From: an uncultured Lachnospiraceae bacterium | Lineage (GTDB): Bacteria > Bacillota > Clostridia > Lachnospirales > Lachnospiraceae | Length of the DNA stretch: 12,396 nucleotides | Assembly (NCBI GenBank): GCA_910584965.1 | Contig: CAJUDZ010000055.1 | Span: forward strand, 1 to 12,396 | Reading direction: 5' to 3' | Part shown: piece after piece, positions 1-6,571 of the stretch | How positions within the stretch are numbered: the first letter of the stretch is position 1 | Layout: each line of letters opens with the position of its first letter | Program-made: the position numbers and the translations under genes | Notes under the pieces: model-generated | The model's input: the letters and a program-made list of their open reading frames with translations, nothing else | Told to the model about the DNA's origin: nothing | The model's database searches: none

Positions 1-20
1 CAGCTCTGCTGCGAGGTAGT

Positions 21-83
21 TTATTCTGATTTTATAGATACTTTTTTAATTTTTTCGGATGAAATACGGAGAGCCTTCATCAT
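21..83 (-). pseudogene. Possible spmB 5' remnant (spore maturation protein B start)
   Basis: A 20-codon reading frame begins with ATGATGAAG, whose first ATG overlaps the TGA stop of the spmA remnant (ATGA overlap). This is the arrangement expected for spmA-spmB. The first residues, MMKALRISS, are compatible with an SpmB start. After that the peptide becomes lysine-rich and hydrophilic and stops at TAA, with none of the membrane segments SpmB needs. What is seen is the overlap and the short frame. That it is a second deletion scar in spmB is an inference from gene order. It could equally be chance coding after spmA. Confidence 0.35.
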
Positions 84-382
84 CTCCGCCTCCTCATATC
101 CTTCCCCTTGCAATACACCACCGCCACCAACGTGCTGATCAATGTCGCCACAATCGCCGGCGCAATGATCTCAGCCGGGTTCACACTCCCGTACTGGCTC
201 CTGTAAGCAATCATATTCACCGGTATCAACTGCAAAGAAGAAATATTCAAAATCAGAAATGTACACATCTCATTACTAGCAACGCGCTCCCGCTTTCCTC
301 CCACTTCTTTCCCATCATTCAGATATCCCACCGTCCCCCTCTCCGCCTCCAGCTTCGCCAGCTCCTCCATCGCCTTAAGCCC
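80..382 (-). pseudogene. spmA: C-terminal fragment of spore maturation protein A, 5' end deleted
   Basis: From the GLKAMEELAKLE segment onward the frame reads as the last third of SpmA, an inner-membrane protein needed with SpmB for spore core dehydration. Visible landmarks are GLKAMEELAKLE, the CTFLILNISSLQLIPV stretch, GSVNPAEI and a last hydrophobic segment (APAIVATLISTLVAVVY) before a basic tail. SpmA is normally about 180-200 residues; about 100 remain, and no SpmA-like sequence precedes the GLK segment. Directly upstream the DNA reads as proS in another frame, so the fragment begins at a deletion junction near 380-386. An ATG at 391 could start a 103-residue peptide, but its first codons come from proS-derived DNA. 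The remnant cannot be a working SpmA. Confidence 0.8.
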
Positions 383-1508
383 CCTCGACATCGCGTCCCA
401 TATCCAGTCCGGTATAATGATACCCGTAAATATTTGCGCCGCAGGAAAGATTGCTCATTCCCGCAAGGGAACGGTCATACAGGACCGTGAAACCGCCGCT
501 TAGATTAACCGGCCCGATATAACCGGCCCTGAGCCCGCTTTCTTCGGTAATAACTGCCGGATGGATGTCACAGCCCAGAAAATTTGTGAGTTTGGTTTCG
601 TTCACCTCAAGATCTCCGCGGATAAACAGTACGATGTAGTGATCGTCGGAATTACGCTGATAAACAACCGCCTTGCAGGAAGTTTTTTCATCGCAGCGCA
701 GGAACGCACAGACCTCCTCAATGGTATGAATATTCGGTGTGTGTACCAAAACGAGTTTTTGGGCAGCATCGTTTCTTTCGTTACGGATAATACACTCTGC
801 CGCCTCCATATTCGCCCGGTAATCACACTCCGTACAGATGGCGATGGAATCTTCACCGACAGGCGTCAGCAGCATAAATTCATGAGAAAGATTACCGCCC
901 ATCATACCGGAATCGGAAGCAACCGAAATAACTTCCGACAGTCCTGCTCTTACATAGATGCGCTCATAGGCCTTATGGCACTGATCGTAATAGTCCTCCA
1001 AGTCTGCCTGACTGGTATGAAAAGAATAGGCATCTTTCATCGTAAATTCACGAACACGGATAAGTCCTGCCCTCGGTCTTGCCTCATCACGGAACTTCGT
1101 CTGTATCTGATATATCATAAAAGGATACTTCGTATAGCTTTGCCCGAAATCGCGCACGAGATGCACGGCAGCTTCTTCATGTGTCATACCGAGCACAAGA
1201 GGGCTCCCGCTGCGATCGCTGAAACGGGCCATTTCTTTGCCGATGCTTTCGTATCTGCCGGATTCCTGCCAGATCGCAGCAGGCATAACGACGGGAAACT
1301 GAACTTCCTATCCGCCGACAGCATCCATTTCTTCACGGATAATCTGTTCTATCTTCCGCGTAATTCTTTTTAACGGCGTATAGGATGAAAAAATACCGTT
1401 TGCCACATACTTCATATAACCGCCGCGCACCATCAAAGCATGGCTGTCAATAATACAGTCCGACGGTCTTTCCCGAAAACGATCTCCAACAAGTTTTTCC
1501 AGTTTCAT
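375..1508 (-). pseudogene. proS: Broken prolyl-tRNA synthetase (bacterial type), amber codon plus 3' deletion
   Basis: ProS charges tRNA-Pro with proline in the cytoplasm. The frame starts at the ATG at 1508, behind GGAGG (RBS about 1516-1520). It reads MKLEKLVGDRF and on to MDAVGG, then meets TAG at 1308-1310, and continues in the same frame as EVQFPVVMPAAIWQESGRY. The TAG sits where relatives have Gln, so a single CAG-to-TAG change explains it. Class II motif 2 (FRDEARPRAGLIRVREF, about residues 139-155) and the start of the bacterial YbaK-like insertion domain (about 240-374) are clear. The coding match ends near GYHYTGLDMGRDV at about 384-387, where spmA sequence begins. Motif 3 and the anticodon-binding domain are absent, and about 375 of the usual 570 residues remain. 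The 303-residue piece from the ATG at 1286 could still be translated but would be inactive. A second working proS must exist elsewhere. Confidence 0.9.
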
Positions 1509-1540
1509 AAAGGATACCTCCGTATTTTGTTTTTGAACAC

Positions 1541-1577
1541 AAAAAAGCCCTAAACCGACATTATGTCAGCTTAGGGC
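1541..1577 (-). terminator. T-box terminator hairpin
   Basis: The regulatory terminator of the proline T-box. The minus strand reads GCCCTAAGCTGACAT, a short turn, then ATGTCGGTTTAGGGC followed by six T. The stem has small mismatches in the middle. It competes with the antiterminator formed around the T-box core at about 1593-1606. Confidence 0.85.
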
Positions 1578-1818
1578 GAACTAATCTTAAGTCCGTGGTA
1601 CCACCTAAATTCGAAATGATCCGCACTCTCTGGCACAGGGAAAAATACAATGCCATATCTCTGTAACGGGAGAACCCGGCAAGGCTTACTGTTATTTCGG
1701 CTTACAGCTCAAAGATGGGTTGGGCATCTTTTCATAAAGGCTCGCACCGGCCGCCTTCTCTCTGAAAATCCGAGATGCTTACTATTTCTTATCACAGCTT
1801 TTGTGTTCAATTTTTTTA
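1541..1818 (-). ncRNA. T-box leader, proline type, upstream of proS
   Basis: This is a tRNA-sensing 5' leader: uncharged tRNA binds and favours an antiterminator over a terminator. On the minus strand the sequence shows a stem I region with an AGTA motif and the GGTGCGAGCC segment. It also shows the T-box core AGGTGGTACCACGG (plus positions about 1593-1606) and a terminator hairpin with stem ends at 1547-1550 and 1574-1577 followed by six T (1541-1546). The likely specifier is CCC (plus 1717-1719) within AACCCATC, a proline codon matching the downstream proS; CCA one base away is possible. The leader looks intact although its gene is broken. The 5' end is placed just downstream of the -10 box. 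The exact fold was judged by eye. Confidence 0.88.
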
Positions 1819-1846
1819 ATTATAACACAAAAATATTGACTGTCAA
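1819..1846 (-). promoter_or_regulatory. Consensus promoter for the proS T-box transcript
   Basis: On the minus strand TTGACA (plus 1841-1846) and TATAAT (plus 1819-1824) are separated by 16 bp, a perfect match to both housekeeping hexamers. Transcription should start near 1812, just before the T-box leader. The -35 box contains the TGA stop codon of the upstream LacI-family gene (1843-1845), so the two genes are packed with no spare sequence. Confidence 0.88.
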
Positions 1847-2871
1847 GGACCGTTCTGCCGATGGACTTCCCCCACCGAGCCTCCCGGATAGACTTCTCCT
1901 TCCACGATAATCTGTTCGATGATCGTCGTCCTGGGACGCTCGATCAGATTGATCAGTTTTTCTGCCGCTGACTGCCCCAGTCTTTTGGTATCCTGCTTCA
2001 CGGTTGTCAGTTTTGGTTCAAAATGCCTTCCGATTCGAATCCCGTCATACCCCGCAACGGAAATATCATACGGAATTTTCATTCCTCTTTCGCTGATCGC
2101 ATTAATGCCTCCGAAACAGGCGAAATCGTCCGGGTATAAAATACATGTGGGACGGTTTTTTAAACCGAGCAGCCGTTCCGTTTCGGCATGGGCAGCATCC
2201 GTATTACGATACGCCGCCTCGCCTGTATATTCATCCGGCACTTCTATTCCCAGCTCCGCCGCCGTTTTGTAAAAAGACGTCAGCCGGCTTCTTGTTACCG
2301 AAGAATCGGCTCCGTGGATATACGCGATCCTGCGGTGTCCCTTCCGGTACACATACCGGAGCAGGTCGCTCATTCCCTTTACATTATCCGATATCACCGC
2401 GCTGACGTTATTAAAAACATGGTCTATCGTAACGCTCGGAATATCGCTCTGCACCAGCTCAAACACTTCCGGGCGCTCGAAATGTGTATTCGCAATCACC
2501 ACCCCGTCAAACCCTCTGTACCGGCAATGCTCCAGATACGACATCTTATTCGGCCTGATGCTGCTTCCGTTTATAAAAGTAATGTCATATCCTTTCGCTT
2601 CCGCGGTGCATTTCAGGCTGTCCAGCACGTGCGCAAAATAATCATGCGTCAGGCCGCTTTGGTCATCTACCGCAAACAAAACGCCTATATTGTAACTTCG
2701 CTTCGTCTTCAGGGCTTTTGCGGCGGAATTGGGAAAATACCCCATTTCCCTTGCCGTCTGCCTGATATACTCTTTTGTCTTTGCACTGATGTCCTTATGA
2801 TCATTGAGCGCTTTGCTCACGGTTGCGATCGATACGCCGCACGCCGTCGAAATATCTTTCATCGATACCAT
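1843..2871 (-). CDS. LacI-family transcriptional regulator (likely cellobiose-responsive)
   Basis: A complete 342-residue LacI/GalR-type repressor. Residues 3-24 (MVSMKDISTACGVSIATVSK...) form the helix-turn-helix, and the hinge helix lies at about 47-57 (FPNSAAKALKT). A periplasmic-binding-protein-like sugar-sensing domain follows from GVLFAVDDQ to the end, with the usual VAGYDGI and LTTVKQD landmarks. The ATG at 2871 is favoured by AGGAG 8 nt upstream; an internal ATG nine bases later is also possible. The gene diverges from the cellobiose phosphorylase gene, and the space between holds two identical LacI-type operators. It therefore probably represses that gene and possibly itself, with a sugar as inducer. 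The ligand is an inference from the neighbour only. The stop codon overlaps the -35 box of the proS leader. Confidence 0.93.
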   Translation of the reverse strand: MVSMKDISTACGVSIATVSKALNDHKDISAKTKEYIRQTAREMGYFPNSAAKALKTKRSYNIGVLFAVDDQSGLTHDYFAHVLDSLKCTAEAKGYDITFINGSSIRPNKMSYLEHCRYRGFDGVVIANTHFERPEVFELVQSDIPSVTIDHVFNNVSAVISDNVKGMSDLLRYVYRKGHRRIAYIHGADSSVTRSRLTSFYKTAAELGIEVPDEYTGEAAYRNTDAAHAETERLLGLKNRPTCILYPDDFACFGGINAISERGMKIPYDISVAGYDGIRIGRHFEPKLTTVKQDTKRLGQSAAEKLINLIERPRTTIIEQIIVEGEVYPGGSVGEVHRQNGP

Positions 2872-2975
2872 TCGTCCGCTCCTGCCCTGTCAGCCGTCGG
2901 TCCTTCTCCCACCGGAACATCCCCGCGGGAATCAGCCCATTATCCCAGATTTCTTAATCGGTTTCGCATTTTCAG

Positions 2976-3002
2976 TTTATATGATTATCAATATTATTAC
3001 AA
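2976..3002 (-). promoter_or_regulatory. Weak candidate promoter for the LacI-family gene
   Basis: On the minus strand TTGTAA (plus 2997-3002) and TATAAA (plus 2976-2981) lie 15 bp apart, about 100 bp ahead of the regulator start. The -10 is good, but the -35 is weak and the spacing is short, so this is a guess from position and base composition. Operator 1 lies about 80 bp further upstream. Confidence 0.28.
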
Positions 3003-3076
3003 GAAAAATCATATTTTTTGTGACGCCGTACATTTTCCACGCCATACATTTTTATCCGCATCATTCATATATGAAA

Positions 3077-3098
3077 TTTAAGTACTTAAACGTTTTCG
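3077..3098. promoter_or_regulatory. LacI-type operator 1 overlapping a 14-bp palindrome
   Basis: The 15-mer ACTTAAACGTTTTCG (3084-3098) has a CG-centred AAACGTTT core typical of LacI/GalR operators. It is repeated exactly at 3266-3280. A perfect 14-bp palindrome, TTTAAGTACTTAAA (3077-3090), overlaps its left half. The site sits far upstream of the phosphorylase promoter and on the regulator side, which fits an auxiliary or autoregulatory operator. Confidence 0.65.
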
Positions 3099-3208
3099 CT
3101 TATTTCAGCTTTTGGCCCTGAAAAAAGAAGAGAAAGTCATTTTTTCATCCAAAAATCATAATAAAAAGGAATTTTTAACACCTGTTTTCTAAAATATGAT
3201 CATTTTTA

Positions 3209-3237
3209 TTGCGCTTTCCTGCCTTTTTCTGTATACT
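3209..3237 (+). promoter_or_regulatory. Likely promoter of the cellobiose phosphorylase gene
   Basis: TATACT (3232-3237) is a good -10. With a 17-bp spacer the -35 would be TTGCGC (3209-3214), which matches only the TTG half of the consensus. Start of transcription is expected near 3244. Operator 2 (3266-3280) lies immediately downstream, where a bound repressor would block transcription. A weak -35 is common for induced genes. Confidence 0.55.
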
Positions 3238-3265
3238 TTTAGTATCATTTTATCACAATCCGTTC

Positions 3266-3280
3266 ACTTAAACGTTTTCG
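3266..3280. promoter_or_regulatory. LacI-type operator 2
   Basis: An exact second copy of the 15-mer ACTTAAACGTTTTCG, 182 bp from the first. It is placed about 22 bp downstream of the probable transcription start and about 37 bp before the phosphorylase ATG. The position fits repression by roadblock, and the pair could support a DNA loop. The three mismatches to the catabolite-response (cre) consensus make CcpA binding less likely than binding by the adjacent LacI-type protein. Confidence 0.7.
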
Positions 3281-3316
3281 TTTTTAAATAAATCAAAACA
3301 AAAAGGAGAGATTACC

Positions 3317-5761
3317 ATGAAATTCGGTTATTTTGATGATGCCGGCCGCGAGTATGTTATTACCACTCCCAAAACGCCGCTGCCCTGGATTAATTATCTG
3401 GGCTGCAATGAATTTTTCTCACTGATTTCCAACACCTGCGGCGGTTATACTTTTTATAAGGATGCAAAGCTGCTGCGTCTGACCAGATACCGCTACAACG
3501 ACGTTCCGTCCGATATCAACGGCAAATACTTCTATATCAAAGACGGCGGCTGTGTATGGAATCCGGGCTGGAAGCCCACACAGACCGAACTGGACAGCTA
3601 CGAATGCCGCCACGGTCTCGGTTACAGCCGTTTTACCGGCTCCAAAAACGATCTGGAGGCTTCCGTGCTGACTTTTGTTCCGATGGATGACAACTGTGAA
3701 GTCAGCCAAATCAGACTGACCAACAAATCTTCCGAAAACAAAAACATCTCTCTCTTCTCCTATGTAGAGTGGTGTCTGTGGAATGCCGATGACGATTCCA
3801 GAAATTTCCAGCGGAATCTGAGCACCGGCGAGGTGGAAGCGGCCGGTTCCGCAATTTACCATAAAACGGAATACAGAGAACGCAGAAATCATTATGCCGT
3901 TTATTCGGTCAATGCCCCCATAGACGGATTCGACACGAGCCGCGACGCTTTTCTCGGCGCTTACCGCGGTGCGGCAAACCCGGAAGCGGTAGAAAACGGC
4001 AAATGCACAAATTCCCTGGCAAGCGGCTGGTCACCGATCGCTTCCCACCAGCTCAACATGACGATTGCGCCCGGCGAAACGAAATCTTTCGTTTTCGTGC
4101 TCGGTTACATAGAGAATCCCGAACAGGAAAAGTGGGAGGCGCCCGGCATCATCAATAAAAAGCCTGCCGAACAGATGCTTGACAGATACCGGACCGACGA
4201 AGATGTAGACAGGGCCTTTGCCGCGCTGAACGATTACTGGAACGGACTGCTTTCCAAATACAGCGTAAAATCTTCCAACGACAAAGTAGACCGCATGGTC
4301 AATATCTGGAACCAGTATCAGTGCATGGTGACATTCAACATGTCCCGCTCCGCCTCCTATTATGAATCGGGCATCGGCCGCGGTATGGGGTTCCGGGATT
4401 CCTGTCAGGATCTTCTCGGTTTTGTGCACTTAATTCCCGACCGGGCAAGGCAGCGCATCATCGACATCGCTTCCACCCAGTTTCAGGATGGCAGCGCATA
4501 CCATCAATACCAGCCTCTGACCAAAAAAGGCAACTCCGATATCGGCAGCGGCTTTAACGACGATCCGCTTTGGCTGATTGCCGGAACCTCGGCTTACGTC
4601 CGGGAAAGCGGCGATACTTCCATTCTGACGGAAATGGTTCCTTTCGATAACGATATGTCCACGGCCGCGCCGTTGATGGACCACCTGAAACGTTCCTTTG
4701 ATTTTATCGTGAATCACAAAGGCCCTCATAATCTTCCGCTGATCGGCCGGGCCGACTGGAACGACTGCCTGAATTTAAACTGTTTTTCCGAGCATCCGGG
4801 AGAATCTTTCCAGACCTTCGGCCCTTCCGAAGGCCCTGTTGCGGAATCCGTATTTATCGCAGGCATGTTCGTAAAGTACGGGGAAGAATATGCCCGGTTA
4901 TGTGAACTGATGAACGATCATGCGGAAGCCGGCCGCGCACGTGCCGAAGTGAAAATCATGTATGACGCGGTTTTAAAAGACGGCTGGGACGGTGACTGGT
5001 TCGTCCGCGCTTACGATGCGTACAGCCATAAGATCGGTTCCAAAGAATGTGAAGAAGGGCAGATTTTTATTGAGCCCCAGGGCTTCTGCGTTCTCGCCGG
5101 CATCGGCGTGGAAGAAGGGCTTGCAGAGAAAGCTCTTGATTCCGTAAAGGAAAAACTGGATACCAAATACGGCGTGATGATTTTACAGCCCGCTTATACA
5201 AAATACCATCTGGAGCTTGGAGAAGTTTCTTCCTATCCGCCGGGATATAAGGAAAACGCGGGTATCTTCTGCCATAATAATCCCTGGGTTTCCATCGCGG
5301 AAACGGTGATCGGCCGGGGCAGCCGCGCCTTTGAAATCTATCGGAAAACCTGTCCTGCTTACGTGGAAGAAATCAGCGAAATCCACAGAACGGAACCCTA
5401 TGTCTATTCCCAGATGGTGGCCGGCGCGGACGCCAAATTCCACGGCGAAGCCAAAAACAGCTGGCTGACCGGTACTGCGGCATGGACTTTCGTCAATATT
5501 TCCCAGTATATTCTGGGCGTATACCCCACTCATACGGGACTGAGCATCAATCCCTGCCTGCCCGCCGGCTTCGGCAACTTCGAACTTACGAGAAAGTTCC
5601 GGGAAGGAACCTATCACATTCAGGTCGTAAATCCCGACAATGTGGAAAAGGGCATAAAATCCGTTACCGTTGACGGCCATTCGATCGAAGGATGCGTGAT
5701 TCCTTATGTAGAAGGCAAAGCGCATTATGAGGTAATTGTGACTATGGGGAAATTAGGATAG
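3317..5761 (+). CDS. Cellobiose phosphorylase, GH94 family
   Basis: A cytoplasmic enzyme that splits cellobiose with phosphate into glucose 1-phosphate and glucose, saving ATP in cellulose-oligomer catabolism. The 814-residue protein matches the usual length of about 810-820 for this activity, and recalled clostridial cellobiose phosphorylases begin the same way (MKFG-FDD... then TP-PWINYLG). The N-terminal beta-sandwich spans about 1-280. A helical linker and (alpha/alpha)6 barrel run from about 310 to 730, with NMSRSASYYESGIGRGMGFRDS, GRADWNDCLNLNCFS (catalytic acid probably D483), and YPPGYKENAGIFCHNN. A small C-terminal beta domain follows. There is no signal peptide. The ATG is preceded by GGAGAG. 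Cellodextrin phosphorylases are longer, near 980 residues, and chitobiose phosphorylases differ around the catalytic motif. No transporter gene is adjacent. Control is probably by the divergent LacI-type repressor through operator 2. Confidence 0.96.
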   Translation: MKFGYFDDAGREYVITTPKTPLPWINYLGCNEFFSLISNTCGGYTFYKDAKLLRLTRYRYNDVPSDINGKYFYIKDGGCVWNPGWKPTQTELDSYECRHGLGYSRFTGSKNDLEASVLTFVPMDDNCEVSQIRLTNKSSENKNISLFSYVEWCLWNADDDSRNFQRNLSTGEVEAAGSAIYHKTEYRERRNHYAVYSVNAPIDGFDTSRDAFLGAYRGAANPEAVENGKCTNSLASGWSPIASHQLNMTIAPGETKSFVFVLGYIENPEQEKWEAPGIINKKPAEQMLDRYRTDEDVDRAFAALNDYWNGLLSKYSVKSSNDKVDRMVNIWNQYQCMVTFNMSRSASYYESGIGRGMGFRDSCQDLLGFVHLIPDRARQRIIDIASTQFQDGSAYHQYQPLTKKGNSDIGSGFNDDPLWLIAGTSAYVRESGDTSILTEMVPFDNDMSTAAPLMDHLKRSFDFIVNHKGPHNLPLIGRADWNDCLNLNCFSEHPGESFQTFGPSEGPVAESVFIAGMFVKYGEEYARLCELMNDHAEAGRARAEVKIMYDAVLKDGWDGDWFVRAYDAYSHKIGSKECEEGQIFIEPQGFCVLAGIGVEEGLAEKALDSVKEKLDTKYGVMILQPAYTKYHLELGEVSSYPPGYKENAGIFCHNNPWVSIAETVIGRGSRAFEIYRKTCPAYVEEISEIHRTEPYVYSQMVAGADAKFHGEAKNSWLTGTAAWTFVNISQYILGVYPTHTGLSINPCLPAGFGNFELTRKFREGTYHIQVVNPDNVEKGIKSVTVDGHSIEGCVIPYVEGKAHYEVIVTMGKLG

Positions 5762-5766
5762 AGGGC

Positions 5767-5794
5767 GAACTTCTAAGGCTTTGCCAGAAAGTTC
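5767..5794 (+). other. Imperfect hairpin just after the phosphorylase stop
   Basis: GAACTTCT and GGC pair with GCC and AGAAAGTTC around a TTT loop, with small bulges. It lies six bases past the stop codon and ahead of the main terminator. No T-run follows, so it is not itself a terminator; it may protect the mRNA 3' end. The role is unknown. Confidence 0.4.
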
Positions 5795-5821
5795 CGCGAT
5801 TTGCGCAGTAAAGCTTTTTCA

Positions 5822-5860
5822 CCCGCCAGAATGACATTGTCATTCTGGCGGGGATTTTTT
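5822..5860 (+). terminator. Strong intrinsic terminator of the phosphorylase gene
   Basis: A near-perfect 14-bp stem, CCCGCCAGAATGAC paired with GTCATTCTGGCGGG around a short ATT loop, is followed by GATTTTTT. The T-run is on the plus strand only, so the terminator serves the phosphorylase mRNA and not the convergent ABC permease genes. Confidence 0.92.
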
Positions 5861-5950
5861 ATAAAGACAGTTTTTCATTTTCCAGATCCCAGATATGTTG
5901 ATTTAACATTATTACTTTATCACATATTATTTTTTAGCAATAAAAAATCT

Positions 5951-6571
5951 TCACCGCCTGCGCCGCCAGCCTATAACCGCAAAAGTCAGACCCACAAGCA
6001 GAATGCTTCCGAACAAAAGCCATATTTTTTCCGGCCTGAGCCCTTTGCTCATCCTGAAAAGCCAAAACACGCCGAGCTGCTTTTTCAAACCAAAACAGGC
6101 AAGATAGTAAATAAAAACCGCCATATATCCGGCAATCGTATTCCCGCTGACGCCGGAGACCATAAAACCGATGCTTCCCATGAAAAGCGCAGAATAAACG
6201 CCGCCATATAAATGCACCCACCGCACTTCACACTCGTTCAGATACATGAGCCCGGTAAAAAGGACTATGAATGCCGTCAAGACGGTAACCGAGTATAACA
6301 AACGCACCATATAGACAGCCGCACCGCTTATTTTTTTCGATTCGACGACATCCCCGATGCCGCAGTCCTGTTCCGGCAAAAAGACCGGCGTAAGCAAAGC
6401 CGCTCCCAGAAAAGGCATCAAATATTCCAACGGCTTGCTCACGTCCTCTCCTCTCAACGCCGCAACCGGAAACAAAAGTATGGTCAGCGTCATAATACAG
6501 GCCGCCGACAAAAACGGCGCCGGAAAATGATGACGCAGATTTACTTTAATGATTTCGCACCAAATACGCAT
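5951..6571 (-). CDS. ABC-2-type membrane protein, second permease of the transporter
   Basis: A 206-residue integral membrane protein with about six predicted hydrophobic segments (about 18-38, 48-66, 84-106, 117-140, 143-163, 182-200) and a very basic C-terminus (WRRRR). It is the last gene of the block. It starts 31 nt inside the preceding permease, behind AAAGGGG seven bases before the ATG, so translation is likely coupled. No family-specific motif is recognised beyond the general shape of a small ABC export subunit. The repeated pattern of ATPase plus two membrane proteins supports the role. The transported compound is unknown. No intrinsic terminator was seen on the minus strand after its stop. 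Confidence 0.82.
   Translation of the reverse strand: MRIWCEIIKVNLRHHFPAPFLSAACIMTLTILLFPVAALRGEDVSKPLEYLMPFLGAALLTPVFLPEQDCGIGDVVESKKISGAAVYMVRLLYSVTVLTAFIVLFTGLMYLNECEVRWVHLYGGVYSALFMGSIGFMVSGVSGNTIAGYMAVFIYYLACFGLKKQLGVFWLFRMSKGLRPEKIWLLFGSILLVGLTFAVIGWRRRR

Noticed and set aside
1308..1310. TAG in proS as a recoded codon (pyrrolysine or amber suppression)
   Set aside because: The position is a plain Gln in relatives and a single base change explains it. The gene also lacks its C-terminal half, so read-through would not give a working enzyme. No pylT or pylS is visible.
561..1373. 270-codon plus-strand open frame opposite proS
   Set aside because: It lies antisense to clear proS coding, has no RBS or recognisable domain, and its amino acids look like an antisense shadow.
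2188..3081. 297-codon plus-strand open frame opposite the LacI-type gene
   Set aside because: It covers the well-supported regulator and its intergenic region, has an Arg/His-rich composition and no known motif.
3266..3280. CcpA catabolite-response (cre) site
   Set aside because: By eye it has three mismatches to the cre consensus, including conserved ends. The exact second copy beside a divergent LacI-type gene fits a dedicated operator better.
4683..4698. Third internal operator around GAAACGTTCC in the phosphorylase gene
   Set aside because: Only the AAACGTT core is shared and it is in coding sequence; the flanks do not match the 15-mer.
5822..5860. Bidirectional terminator also serving the permease genes
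   Set aside because: The T-run occurs only on the plus strand; on the minus strand the stem is followed by GTGAAAAAG.
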